From: JAIOIW01 sp050304175
Lineage (GTDB): Bacteria > Pseudomonadota > Alphaproteobacteria > Rhizobiales > Rhizobiaceae
Length of the DNA stretch: 64,000 bases
NCBI GenBank assembly: GCA_050304175.1
Contig: JBNLDE010000219.1
Coordinates: 13,746-77,745 of the forward strand
Direction: 5' to 3'
Of the stretch, positions 25,129 to 34,052 are shown in pieces. The position numbers and the translations under genes are program-made. How positions within the stretch are numbered: position 1 is the first letter of the stretch; every line of letters begins with the position of its first letter. The notes beneath the pieces are model-generated. The model saw only the letters and a list, made by a program, of their open reading frames with translations, had not been told where the DNA came from and did no database searches.

Positions 25129-25824
25129 TCAATCTCCGGAATGCGACTGGCTGCTTGAAAATCGCCAGACCGTGGTGCGTTTGACCTCAGCGTCCTCGAG
25201 TTCCCGGGTCACGGGAACTTCGTAGACCGCAAGCTCCACAACGGCGTTACGGGGAAGATAGGCGCGCCCGGGATCGCCGATGATGACGGTGGCGCCGCGG
25301 CCGGCAAGTTTCCCGAACCAGGGCTGTAACCGGTCGGCGAGAAGTCGGTCGTAGAACACGTCGCCGGCAAGTATGATGTCCCACCCCTCGTCCTGGCCGA
25401 TCAGGTCGGCGTGCACAGTGCGAATTTCGACGCCGTTGGTGGCGGCGTTGAGCGCGTTCGCCTCGGCACAGAAAGGGTCTATGTCGGCGGCGACCACGCT
25501 CGCGGCGCCGGCCTTCGCCGCGGCGATGGCGACGAGGCCGGAGCCCGATGCGAAATCCAGCACCGACTTGCCGCAAACGAGATGCGGATGATCGAGGACA
25601 TGGCGGGCGAGGCCCTGGCCACCGGCCCATGCAAAAGCCCAGAATGGCGGTGGCAGACCGATTTCGGCCAGTTCCTGCTCGGTCTGTTTCCACAGATCGA
25701 ATGCCTCGTCGGCCAGATGCAGATGGATCTCGGGAACATGCGGCGGGGCGATCACTGCCGTGTTGGCGAGGATGAACGCCCGTGCGTTGTCCGGCCCGAG
25801 CGGGCGGTTGCGGACCCGTGTCAC
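25129..25824 (-). CDS. Class I methyltransferase, ETF-beta lysine methyltransferase (METTL20)-like
   Basis: 231 residues from a GTG at 25824 that begins 10 bases past the EVE stop; an ATG at 25890 would overlap the EVE gene by 56 bases. PPFWAFAWAGGQGLARHVLD is the distinctive N-terminal block of METTL20-like and related Nnt1-type methyltransferases. VLDFASGSGLVAIAAAKAGA is SAM motif I, and AADIDPFC and DIILAGDVFYD follow. Bacterial METTL20 relatives, including one from Agrobacterium, methylate electron-transfer flavoprotein beta. No etf genes are in the window, so the substrate is inferred from the family only. Confidence 0.78.
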   Translation of the reverse strand: MTRVRNRPLGPDNARAFILANTAVIAPPHVPEIHLHLADEAFDLWKQTEQELAEIGLPPPFWAFAWAGGQGLARHVLDHPHLVCGKSVLDFASGSGLVAIAAAKAGAASVVAADIDPFCAEANALNAATNGVEIRTVHADLIGQDEGWDIILAGDVFYDRLLADRLQPWFGKLAGRGATVIIGDPGRAYLPRNAVVELAVYEVPVTRELEDAEVKRTTVWRFSSSQSHSGD

Positions 25825-25834
25825 GCGGTTACCG

Positions 25835-26260
25835 TTATGGTGCCGGATCGAGGCCGCCCATGCGGCAGATTTCGCGCCATTCATCGGCACTGACCGGCTG
25901 GACCGACAGGCGTGAATTGGTGACCAACGCCATGTTCGCCAACTTTGGATTGGCTTTGATCTCTGCCAGTGTCACCGGGTTCGGCATGTCGCGCACCGCA
26001 CGTATGTCGACGCATTCCCAGCGCGGATCGTCGGTGGTGGAATCGGGGTGAACCTCGTTGCACACCTCCACGATACCGACGACCGCCAGACCTTCGTTGG
26101 AATGATAGAAGAAACCCTTATCGCCCAGTTTCATGGCGCGCATATTGTTGCGTGCCTGGTAGTTTCGCACGCCGTCCCATTGTTCACCTGCCGCGCCCTT
26201 GTTCTTCTGGGCGTCCCAGGACCACTTGAACGGCTCCGACTTGAACAGCCAGTAATTCAT
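25835..26260 (-). CDS. EVE-domain protein
   Basis: 141 residues, a single EVE (PUA-like) domain: NYWLFKSEPFKWSWDAQ at the start, WDGVRNYQARNNMRAMKLGD in the middle, and YHSNEGLAVVGIVEV. The domain binds modified bases in nucleic acids; the E. coli and human relatives are of uncertain role. Cytoplasmic. It lies between gpsA and the methyltransferase on the same strand and is probably cotranscribed with them. Confidence 0.92.
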   Translation of the reverse strand: MNYWLFKSEPFKWSWDAQKNKGAAGEQWDGVRNYQARNNMRAMKLGDKGFFYHSNEGLAVVGIVEVCNEVHPDSTTDDPRWECVDIRAVRDMPNPVTLAEIKANPKLANMALVTNSRLSVQPVSADEWREICRMGGLDPAP

Positions 26261-26287
26261 GACGGTGCATTCTCCCGATTCGGCGTG

Positions 26288-27277
26288 TCAGACATTTTCG
26301 GATTTCAGCGGACGCGACAAGAGAGCGTCTACGGCTTCGAGTACCGTTACTTTCCGGCCGAGCACCGCCGAGACAACTTCGACGATCGGCGCATCGATTC
26401 CGTGTCGGCGGGCCAGTTTTCCGGCAATTCCAGCTGTCGCCACGCCTTCGGCGAGCGGGCGGTTCGCAAGGTCCTCGCCGGCGCCCAGTGCCTGGCCATA
26501 AGAGAAGTTGCGCGACTGGGCAGAGCCACAGGTCAGGATCAGGTCGCCCAGACCAGACAGGCCCATCAAGGTTTCCGGGCGGGCGCCAAATGCAGCGGCG
26601 ATACGGCGCATCTCGACAAAGCCGCGGGTGACCATCGCCGCCTGTGCGCTGGCTCCAAGCCCGGCACCGGCCACGGCGCCGGCCGCGATCGCCAGCACGT
26701 TCTTGAGCGCGCCGCCGATTTCCACACCCGTGATGTCGTCGGTGGAGTAGCAGCGGAATGCCGGCGCACTCAGCAGGACCGCGAGACGGACCGCGAGATC
26801 GCTATTTGCAGCAGCCACCGTCACCGCCGTTGGCAAGCCGCGGGCCACGTCGACTGCAAAACTTGGACCCGACAACGCCGCCGGCGGGTTCGAAGGCAGC
26901 AATTCGGCCGTGATCTCGGAAAGCAGCTTGCCGGTCGTGCTCTCGATGCCCTTGGCGCACACCACGACGGGGACGCCTTCGCCGACGCGGTCCCGCAGGC
27001 TGACGAGCAGTTTTCGCGTCGATTGCGCGGGAACGACGGCAAGGATGCAGGTCGCATCCGACAAGGCTTTGTCGAGATCGTCAGTCGCCGTCAGGGCGGC
27101 GTCCAGCCCGATACCGGGCAGGTAGCGGGGGTTTTGGCGGGTCGTATTGAGGCTTTCGACGATTTCCGGGTCGCGCGCCCAAAGTACGGGATCGTGACCG
27201 GCGCGAACCATCGTAGCCGCGAGGGCCGTACCCCAGGCGCCGCCCCCGAGCACCGCAATGCGCTGTTGCGTACTCAC
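26288..27277 (-). CDS. gpsA: Glycerol-3-phosphate dehydrogenase [NAD(P)+] GpsA
   Basis: 329 residues. The NAD(P)-binding motif VLGGGAWGTALA opens the protein; AKGIESTTGKLLSE, LSGPSFAVDVA and the catalytic-domain Lys in EIGGALKNVLAIAAG follow. It makes sn-glycerol-3-phosphate for phospholipid synthesis. A GTG start at 27277 is used: its GTGA overlaps the tsaD stop, and the longer ATG frame lies inside tsaD. Translational coupling with tsaD is likely. Confidence 0.96.
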   Translation of the reverse strand: MSTQQRIAVLGGGAWGTALAATMVRAGHDPVLWARDPEIVESLNTTRQNPRYLPGIGLDAALTATDDLDKALSDATCILAVVPAQSTRKLLVSLRDRVGEGVPVVVCAKGIESTTGKLLSEITAELLPSNPPAALSGPSFAVDVARGLPTAVTVAAANSDLAVRLAVLLSAPAFRCYSTDDITGVEIGGALKNVLAIAAGAVAGAGLGASAQAAMVTRGFVEMRRIAAAFGARPETLMGLSGLGDLILTCGSAQSRNFSYGQALGAGEDLANRPLAEGVATAGIAGKLARRHGIDAPIVEVVSAVLGRKVTVLEAVDALLSRPLKSENV

Positions 27278-28383
27278 GCTTTCACACCCCTGCGGCCGGC
27301 CCCGATTCGCGGCGTCGCGCCGGTGTCGAGCGGCCAGCGCGCCCGCGGCGAAAAATGCATGGCGTCGAGGGGTGCCAATCCGGCACGAAGGCGTTCGATA
27401 CCTGCCCAGGCTATCATCGCGCCATTGTCGGTGCACAAGTTGAGGGGCGGTGCAGCGAAGTGGAACCCGTGATCGCGGCAGGCGGCTTCGAGCATCGTGC
27501 GGATGGCTTGGTTGGCAGCAACCCCGCCGGCTACCACAAGGGCGGGTTCAGCGTGCCCTGGAAACGTTTCGCGGAAGCGGTTGAGGCTTCTCTTGATCCG
27601 GTCTTCCAGCGTTCGCACAACTGCGTGCTGGAACGAGGCGCATATATCGGCGACGTCGTTATCGCCGAGCGGCGCAATCTCGCTCGCCGCCTGACGCACA
27701 GCGGTCTTGAGCCCGGAAAACGAGAAATCCAGCCGCGCCTCGCCGTGAAGCGGGCGCGGAAAGGCAAAGCGGGCGGTATCTCCCGAAACCGCCGCGCGCT
27801 CGACGCTCGGGCCGCCGGGATACGGCAAGCCGAGCAATTTGGCGGTTTTGTCGAAAGCCTCCCCCAGGGCGTCGTCGATGGTCGTCCCCCAGCGTTCGTA
27901 ATCTCCGACCCCACGCACCAACACAACCTGGGTGTGGCCACCCGAGACGAGCAGCAACAGATACGGGAATTCGCGGGCGTCGCCGGTCAACCGAGCCGTC
28001 AGGGCGTGACCTTCGAGATGATTGACAGGCAGCAGCGGTTTGCCGGTTGCCGCAGCCATGGCTTTCGCGGTCATCAGCCCGACGATCAGGCCGCCGATCA
28101 ACCCGGGGCCAGCGGTAACGGCAATGGCATCGATGGCCTGGAGCGGCGTGCCAGCCTTCGCCAGGGCGGTCGCGACGATGTCGTCCAGCGCTTCGACATG
28201 GGCGCGCGCGACAATCTCGGGAACGACACCGCCAAAGGCCGCGTGATCGGCGATCTGGCTCAGAACGATATCGGAGCGGATCTCCGGTCCAGCCGGTACC
28301 GACCACGAGACGACGGCCGCGGCGGTCTCGTCGCAGCTTGTCTCGATGCCAAGTACAGTCAGTCGGTCGGTGGCCAGGTCCAT
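27274..28383 (-). CDS. tsaD: tRNA N6-threonylcarbamoyladenosine transferase TsaD
   Basis: 369 residues. VLGIETSCDETAAAVV opens the ASKHA fold. PVNHLEGHALTA carries the two metal-binding histidines, SGGHTQVVLV follows, and CTDNGAMIAWAG near the C-terminus holds the third metal ligand. With TsaB, TsaC and TsaE it makes t6A37 in ANN-decoding tRNAs; those partners are elsewhere. It diverges from hemC with a 76-base gap, the likely promoter region for both. First gene of the minus-strand run through 24739. Confidence 0.97.
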   Translation of the reverse strand: MDLATDRLTVLGIETSCDETAAAVVSWSVPAGPEIRSDIVLSQIADHAAFGGVVPEIVARAHVEALDDIVATALAKAGTPLQAIDAIAVTAGPGLIGGLIVGLMTAKAMAAATGKPLLPVNHLEGHALTARLTGDAREFPYLLLLVSGGHTQVVLVRGVGDYERWGTTIDDALGEAFDKTAKLLGLPYPGGPSVERAAVSGDTARFAFPRPLHGEARLDFSFSGLKTAVRQAASEIAPLGDNDVADICASFQHAVVRTLEDRIKRSLNRFRETFPGHAEPALVVAGGVAANQAIRTMLEAACRDHGFHFAAPPLNLCTDNGAMIAWAGIERLRAGLAPLDAMHFSPRARWPLDTGATPRIGAGRRGVKA

Positions 28384-28459
28384 GATTGCCGCAGCGCGCT
28401 TATCCCGTTAGACAGGCGTGGAAAAGAACGAAAGAACCGCCTAGCACGGACGTCCCTCA

Positions 28460-29389
28460 ATGCAAACAGAGCCCCTGAAAATCGGCACGCGCGGCAGCGA
28501 ACTGGCGCTGGCCCAGGCCCGCGAGACGCGGGCGCGCCTGATGGCCGCACATGGCCTGGCGGAGACCGACTTCGAGATCGTAGTCATATCCACCAGCGGC
28601 GACCGGATTCAGGACAGGCCGCTGAGCGAAGCCGGCGGCAAGGGGCTGTTTACAAAGGAAATCGAGGAGGCGTTGCTCGACGGCCGGATCGACGTTGCGG
28701 TGCACTCGTCGAAGGACATGCCGACTGCGCTGCCTGACGGACTTTACCTGTCTGCCTTTCTCGAACGCGAGGATCCGCGTGACGCATTTATCGGACGCAC
28801 CGCCAGATCGATCGGCGAGCTTCCGCCGGGCGCCACCGTCGGTTCGTCCTCGCTGCGCCGCCAGGCGCTGATCCGCCACATGCGGCCAGATATCAACGTC
28901 GTGATGTATCGCGGCAATGTGCAGACGCGGCTGCGCAAGCTGGAGGAAGGTCAGGTCGACGCGACGTTGCTGGCCAACGCCGGTTTGCGGCGGCTCGGTC
29001 TCGCCCACGTCATAACCGACCTGATGGCGCTCGATACCTTTCCGCCCGCTCCGGGCCAGGGCGCGATTTGCATCGAATCGCGGACGGCAGACGCCCGGGT
29101 CGATGCCATGCTGGCGGCGATCGACCATGCGCCAACCCGACATGCGCTTGCCTGCGAGCGGGCGTTTCTAGCTGCGCTGGACGGTTCCTGCCGTACGCCG
29201 ATCGCCGGCCATGCGAAACTGGACGGCGCGACGATCCGGTTCGATGGCATGATTCTCATGCCGGACGGTTCGCAAGTGCACAGCGTCAGCGATTCAGGGC
29301 CCGCGGCGGACGCGGCGTCGATCGGCCGGCGTGCTGGGGAAGACGTGCGCGCGCGCGCTGGCGAGTCGTTTTTCGAAGGCTGGTCGTGA
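28460..29389 (+). CDS. hemC: Hydroxymethylbilane synthase HemC
   Basis: 309 residues. IGTRGSELALAQA, EAGGKGLFTKEIEEALL, AVHSSKDMPT (catalytic Asp/Lys region), SSLRRQALIR and DGSCRTPIAGHA are present; the Cys in the last block binds the dipyrromethane cofactor. It polymerises four porphobilinogens to hydroxymethylbilane in haem synthesis. hemD begins at the next base after the stop, so the two are coupled. Confidence 0.97.
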   Translation: MQTEPLKIGTRGSELALAQARETRARLMAAHGLAETDFEIVVISTSGDRIQDRPLSEAGGKGLFTKEIEEALLDGRIDVAVHSSKDMPTALPDGLYLSAFLEREDPRDAFIGRTARSIGELPPGATVGSSSLRRQALIRHMRPDINVVMYRGNVQTRLRKLEEGQVDATLLANAGLRRLGLAHVITDLMALDTFPPAPGQGAICIESRTADARVDAMLAAIDHAPTRHALACERAFLAALDGSCRTPIAGHAKLDGATIRFDGMILMPDGSQVHSVSDSGPAADAASIGRRAGEDVRARAGESFFEGWS

Positions 29390-30109
29390 ATGGCGCGCCG
29401 CCTGCTCGTCACACGTCCGGAGCCCGGCGCATCCAAAACGGGCGAACGCCTTCGGACCCTTGGCTTCGATCCGGTCATACTGCCTTTGACCGAAATCGTT
29501 CCGTATCGGCCTGCGCCGGTCGATGATGCCGAATTCGAGGCGATCGCAGTCAGTTCCGCAAATGCGTTTCGCTATGCGCCAGACGATCTGACTGCGCGGC
29601 TCGGCAGGTTGCCATGCCATGCGGTTGGCAGCGCAACGGCGAGCGCGGCACGCAAGGCCGGATTTGTTGACGTTCTTGATGCAGGCGGAGATGGCGAAGC
29701 CCTTGCCGCCGTACTTTGCCGGCAACTCGGCGCCGGTGCGCGCGTTGCCTATTTGTGCGGTCGGGTGCGGACACCCGCGCTCGAGCAGACCCTCGAGAAT
29801 TGCGGGATAGCGGTTACCGCATTTGAGACATATGACACGCGAAAAGTCAGTTACCTGACTGACGCTTTTAGCCGCACGTGCGGCACAGTTGAACTCGATG
29901 GCGTGCTTGTCTATTCCGTTGCCGGTGCGGACGCTGTCGCGGACTTGGTAAGACGGTCGGGTCTTGCGCAATACTTTGAAAGTACAACTTTTTTTTGCCT
30001 ATCAAAGCGAATTGCATCGGTTCTTTCCGACAAGGGGATGCAAGAAATTAAGGTGTCCAAGGCCCCGACAGAGGCTGCGTTGTTTGATCTCCTGCGCAAC
30101 ACGCTTTGA
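29390..30109 (+). CDS. hemD: Uroporphyrinogen-III synthase HemD
   Basis: 239 residues, typical of the poorly conserved HemD family. The recognisable parts are the start LLVTRPEPGASKTGERL, AIAVSSANAFRYAP, and LDGVLVYSVAGADAVADL, with TEAALFDLLRNTL at the C-terminus. It closes hydroxymethylbilane to uroporphyrinogen III. The call rests chiefly on being immediately after hemC, with supporting motifs. Confidence 0.92.
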   Translation: MARRLLVTRPEPGASKTGERLRTLGFDPVILPLTEIVPYRPAPVDDAEFEAIAVSSANAFRYAPDDLTARLGRLPCHAVGSATASAARKAGFVDVLDAGGDGEALAAVLCRQLGAGARVAYLCGRVRTPALEQTLENCGIAVTAFETYDTRKVSYLTDAFSRTCGTVELDGVLVYSVAGADAVADLVRRSGLAQYFESTTFFCLSKRIASVLSDKGMQEIKVSKAPTEAALFDLLRNTL

Positions 30110-30130
30110 GCTCCTCCCCATTTCGAGCCT

Positions 30131-30157
30131 TTGACGCAGAAACCTATATGCTATCAG
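30131..30157 (+). promoter_or_regulatory. Possible promoter for the Mic60-like gene
   Basis: TTGACG (30131-30136), 15-base spacer, TATCAG (30152-30157), in the 108-base gap after hemD. The spacing is short. It would allow expression of the membrane genes apart from hemCD. Confidence 0.3.
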
Positions 30158-30217
30158 AAAACAGGGTCGGCGCAGACAAACGCGGACTGACAATTGTATC
30201 CACAGCGGAGTCCCTGC

Positions 30218-31723
30218 ATGGCCAAGACGCCCGGCAAACGCCATTCCGGTTCGAACAAGGAGCCGGTGACAATCGATCTCGCCAGCGATGACATCAAACA
30301 TATCGACGACGCCTCGACCACCGAAAGCGATACGACGGAGTCCGATCTGGCTGCGCAGGACAACGGCGCCGGCGAGCCGGCTTCCACCGCCGATGAAGAC
30401 GCGATGGCTGAAGACCGCGAAGACGCTGCAAGCGATGACGTGGCCGTCGGCGCTTTACGTCCGGCAGAAACGCCGTCTTCGGAAGCAGACGAAGAGACCG
30501 AATTGACGCGCGCGGCACAGGACTATGGCGCCGGCGACGCAGGCGAGTCCGGAGCCGAATCGGAATCCGTGGAAGCGCAAACCGAGGAAAAGGGTAGTGT
30601 TGCGCCAGGCCAGCCGCAACAAAGGTCCGGTGTGTTTCCCGCAATCGGCGGCGGTATTGTCGGCGCACTGATCGCCGCGGCGGCAGTTTACGGTGCATCC
30701 TATGCCGGGTTGATCCCGACGGGGACAGGCGGAAACAGGGCAGAGGTCGAGCAACTGAAGACCGAACTCGCCACCATGCGCGACCAACTGACGACGGGTG
30801 AAACCGCGTCGAAGGAGGCTCCGGCCGGCGTAGCCCAAGCACTCGAAGAAGCGCGCGGCGGGATCGATTCGCTGACGCAATCGATCGCCACGCTGCAGCA
30901 CGATCTGGCCGATCTCAAGCAGGCGGTTTCTTCCGGCAATGCAGGCTCCGGGACCGGTGCACTGTCCGAAGCATCGGCCGCAAGGCTGGCCGACCTGGAA
31001 AACAGGATTGGAGCAATTGATGAGGCGGTCGAAACCCTGAAACAGGCGGCGGCGGATGCTTCCGGCAAGGCGAAGGAAGCGGCTAACATGGCCGCGAAAG
31101 CGGCCGGTACAGCCGACCAGGCGGCCACCGCCGCCAACGAGGCAGGCGGCCGAATCGCGGCGCTGGAAACCAGGATCTCCGATCTTGCTGGAAAAGTGTC
31201 GGAGGGATCCGGGCAGGAACAGGTGGCGCGCGCGGTTGCCGCAACAGCACTCAAGTCGGCGATCGATAGGGGAGCACCTTTCATGGGCGAACTGGAGACC
31301 TTCGCTTCAGTTGCCGGCGCTTCTGAGGCTATCGATTCCCTGCGTGGAATGGCGGCCGGCGGCGTTCCCACCCGTGGCGAGATATCTGAGGAAGCTCCAG
31401 CCGCCGCTTATGCGATGATCGAGGCCGGGCAAGCGCCACCGTCGGATGCAAGCTTGCTTGATCGTCTGACGGCAAGTGCGAAATCCCTGATCAAGGTGCG
31501 GCCGACCGGGAATGTCGAGGGCGAAAGCGTGGCCGCGGTCGCGGCCCGGATCGAGGCGGCCGTCAAGCGCGGCGACTATGCCAAGGCGCTCGACGAATAT
31601 GACGGATTACCCGACGCGCCGAAACGGGCCGGTGCCAGCTTTGCCACCAAGGTCAAGGCCCGCATGGAAGCCGACCTGTTGGTCGAAGACGTGCTGTCAT
31701 CAGCCCTGAACCCGCAGAATTGA
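30218..31723 (+). CDS. Mic60/mitofilin-family inner-membrane protein (COG4223)
   Basis: 501 residues. The acidic, low-complexity N-terminus (about 1-140) is followed by one transmembrane helix (FPAIGGGIVGALIAAAAVYG), a long Ala/Glu/Lys coiled coil (about 175-345) and a C-terminal mitofilin-like domain (AIDRGAPFMGELETF onward). Alphaproteobacterial Mic60 sits next to hem genes as here, and is the relative of the protein that shapes mitochondrial cristae. It is likely to tether inner and outer membranes or shape inner membranes. Start: ATG 30218 with GGAG upstream; the frame opens earlier. HemY-like gene follows after 10 bases. Confidence 0.88.
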   Translation: MAKTPGKRHSGSNKEPVTIDLASDDIKHIDDASTTESDTTESDLAAQDNGAGEPASTADEDAMAEDREDAASDDVAVGALRPAETPSSEADEETELTRAAQDYGAGDAGESGAESESVEAQTEEKGSVAPGQPQQRSGVFPAIGGGIVGALIAAAAVYGASYAGLIPTGTGGNRAEVEQLKTELATMRDQLTTGETASKEAPAGVAQALEEARGGIDSLTQSIATLQHDLADLKQAVSSGNAGSGTGALSEASAARLADLENRIGAIDEAVETLKQAAADASGKAKEAANMAAKAAGTADQAATAANEAGGRIAALETRISDLAGKVSEGSGQEQVARAVAATALKSAIDRGAPFMGELETFASVAGASEAIDSLRGMAAGGVPTRGEISEEAPAAAYAMIEAGQAPPSDASLLDRLTASAKSLIKVRPTGNVEGESVAAVAARIEAAVKRGDYAKALDEYDGLPDAPKRAGASFATKVKARMEADLLVEDVLSSALNPQN

Positions 31724-31733
31724 GGACCGGCCG

Positions 31734-33455
31734 ATGATTCGCATTCTTTTCTTCCTCGTTGTCGTTTTCGCGCTTGGGCTCGGTTTTGCCTGGCTGGCCG
31801 ACCGGCCGGGCACGATGGTTGTCGAATTCCAGGGCATGGAATACCAGGTCACACTGCTTGTCGCGGCGGTCGGAGTCGTCGCCGTCGTTGTGGCGGTCAT
31901 GCTGTCGTGGTGGGTACTTAAAAGCTTGTGGAACAGCCCGCGTGCCGTGTCGCGCTACTTCCGTGCGCGCAAGCGCGACCGTGGCTACCAGTCGCTGTCG
32001 ACCGGGATGATCGCGGCCGGCGCAGGTGACGCGGAACTGGCACGGCGAATGAACAAACAGGCGCTGCAGAATCTCAGCTCGGATCAGGAGCCGCTGATCC
32101 ATTTGTTGGAGGCGCAGACCCTTCTGCTTGAAGGCGATACATCAGGCGCCCGCAAGAAGTTCGAGGCAATGCTCAATGACCCGGAAACCCGGGTGCTGGG
32201 CCTGCGCGGCCTCTATCTGGAAGCCCAGCGCGAAGGAGAGCCGGCGGCGGCTCGCCACTATGCCGAGCAAGCCGCGCACGAGGCGCCGCAACTCGGTTGG
32301 GCCTCCAATGCGGCGCTCGAAGCGCGCGTCGCCGAGGGCGACTGGGACCAGGCCCTGCGACTGCTTGAGCGCCAGGGCTCGACCAGGCAGATCACCAAGG
32401 AAGCGGCCAACCGAAGGCGTGCCGTTCTGCTGACGGCACGGGCGATGGAACAACTCGATGCGGATCCGACAAACGCGCGCAACGCGGCGCTCGAAGCGGT
32501 GAAGCTTACGCCGGACCTGGTGCCAGCCTCGATCACGGCGGCGAAGGCGCTGGTACGGCTCAACGATTTCCGCAAAGCGGCCAAGGTGCTGGAAGCCATC
32601 TGGAAGAAGGAACCGCATCCGGAGGTTGCGCAGACCTATCTGCATCTACGCCCCGGCGATTCAGCCCATGACCGCCTGAAAAGGGCCCGCAAGCTCGAGT
32701 CACTGAGGACCTACAATCCGGAATCGTCGATGGCGGTTGCGCGAGCCGCCTATGAGGCCGGCGAATTCGACGAGGCGCGGCGCGCGATCGAATCCGCGCT
32801 CAAGCAGCAACCGCGCGAAGGAGCGTACCTGCTCCTCGCCGACATCGAGGAAGACGAGACCGGCGACCAGGGCCGGATCCGTCATTGGCTTGGCCAGGCG
32901 GTGCGTGCGCCTCGCGATCCGGCCTGGACCGCGGATGGCTATATCTCGGAAAAATGGGCGCCGTTTTCGCCCGTCACCGGCAAGATCGATGCGTTCGAAT
33001 GGCGCGTTCCGGTCGAAAGGATAACACCCGCGATCGAAGCCGGGGAACCGGAAGAGGGCGAGCCGGCTATTCCCGCGATTCCGATCATGGTTCCAGCGGC
33101 GCCCGCGATAGACAAGACCGAACCGCCAGTTGATGTGGAAGTGATGCAGGAGACAGGCGGAATATCCGACGAATCGACTGTCATGGCTGCCGGCTCCGAC
33201 GATGAACAGGCAATGGAATCGGCCGAAACGGCCGAAGCTCCGGCGGGCGAAGGTGCTGCCGATCGAAAGGCGCCACTGGCGCCGGAAGGGGAAGGTCCTT
33301 CAGGGGAATCCGAAATGGTCGAGATTCTGCCGCCGGATATTGCAGCCGAGAAGAAGAAGGTAGCGGAAAAGGAGATCCACCCGCAGCCGGACGACCCGGG
33401 CGTCGATCCGAACCGGGCTCCAACGGAACCGACGTCCCGTTTCCGCCTGTTCTGA
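31734..33455 (+). CDS. HemY-type TPR membrane protein
   Basis: 573 residues. Two N-terminal transmembrane helices (ILFFLVVVFALGLGFAWLA and VAAVGVVAVVVAVMLSWWV) are the HemY_N domain. Tandem TPR-like helical repeats span ~90-420 (for example EAGEFDEARRAIESALKQQ), then WAPFSPVTGKIDAFEWRVPVE, a conserved HemY C-terminal segment. The last ~150 residues are Pro/Glu/Ala-rich and disordered. The name comes from its position in hem operons; no haem enzyme activity is expected. Probably cotranscribed with the Mic60-like gene. Confidence 0.93.
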   Translation: MIRILFFLVVVFALGLGFAWLADRPGTMVVEFQGMEYQVTLLVAAVGVVAVVVAVMLSWWVLKSLWNSPRAVSRYFRARKRDRGYQSLSTGMIAAGAGDAELARRMNKQALQNLSSDQEPLIHLLEAQTLLLEGDTSGARKKFEAMLNDPETRVLGLRGLYLEAQREGEPAAARHYAEQAAHEAPQLGWASNAALEARVAEGDWDQALRLLERQGSTRQITKEAANRRRAVLLTARAMEQLDADPTNARNAALEAVKLTPDLVPASITAAKALVRLNDFRKAAKVLEAIWKKEPHPEVAQTYLHLRPGDSAHDRLKRARKLESLRTYNPESSMAVARAAYEAGEFDEARRAIESALKQQPREGAYLLLADIEEDETGDQGRIRHWLGQAVRAPRDPAWTADGYISEKWAPFSPVTGKIDAFEWRVPVERITPAIEAGEPEEGEPAIPAIPIMVPAAPAIDKTEPPVDVEVMQETGGISDESTVMAAGSDDEQAMESAETAEAPAGEGAADRKAPLAPEGEGPSGESEMVEILPPDIAAEKKKVAEKEIHPQPDDPGVDPNRAPTEPTSRFRLF

Positions 33456-33551
33456 GCGATGCCGGGATCGCGCCATGGGAAAGGTTCCATTCGCCAAACC
33501 GATACGATAGATAACGAGGACCCCGACAGATCCTGAGACGCACCGCACTCC

Positions 33552-34052
33552 ATGTTTGATCGTATTGCCGGATTCTTGCAGCGACTGGGTGACGGCCCCG
33601 CCAGCGACCGCCAGTTGACAGCCGATGATGCGCGCGTGGCGGCCGCTGCGCTGATGTATCATGTCATGGACGCAGACGGCGAACGGCGCGATGAGGAAAA
33701 GCGGGAACTCGTCCAGTCCATTGCGCAGGCATACGATCTGGAAGGATCGGAACTGAGCGCGGTTCTCGCCGCGGGCGAGGCAGCCAACAACGATGCCGTC
33801 GATCTCTATGCGTTTACGCGGGTGATCCTGCGCGACCTCGACGAACAGGCGCGGATAGAATTCATCGAGATCATGTGGGAGGTCGTTTATGCCGACGGGA
33901 TCCTGCACGAGCTCGAGGACAACACCGTCTGGCGTGTGGCCGAACTGATCGGGGTATCGAACCGCGACCGTGTATTGTCGCGCCGCAGGGTCGCTAGCCG
34001 GCGCGGCGTGGCGCTGCCGACGGACGATGAAGGCCCGGATGACCGAGAATAA
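33552..34052 (+). CDS. TerB-family protein
   Basis: 166 residues with a TerB fold: DDARVAAAALMYHVMDADGE has the acidic D-x-D-G-E ion-binding turn, repeated in VVYADGILHELEDN, as in the two-lobed TerB domain. TerB proteins are linked to tellurite resistance and membrane-associated stress, but most family members are of unknown role. The C-terminus is Arg/Asp-rich. A 96-base gap separates it from the HemY-like gene. The amidotransferase gene overlaps its 3' end by 14 bases. Confidence 0.85.
   Translation: MFDRIAGFLQRLGDGPASDRQLTADDARVAAAALMYHVMDADGERRDEEKRELVQSIAQAYDLEGSELSAVLAAGEAANNDAVDLYAFTRVILRDLDEQARIEFIEIMWEVVYADGILHELEDNTVWRVAELIGVSNRDRVLSRRRVASRRGVALPTDDEGPDDRE

Noticed and set aside
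26048..27472. 474-codon plus-strand frame over gpsA
   Set aside because: Antisense to gpsA and EVE; no recognisable motif.
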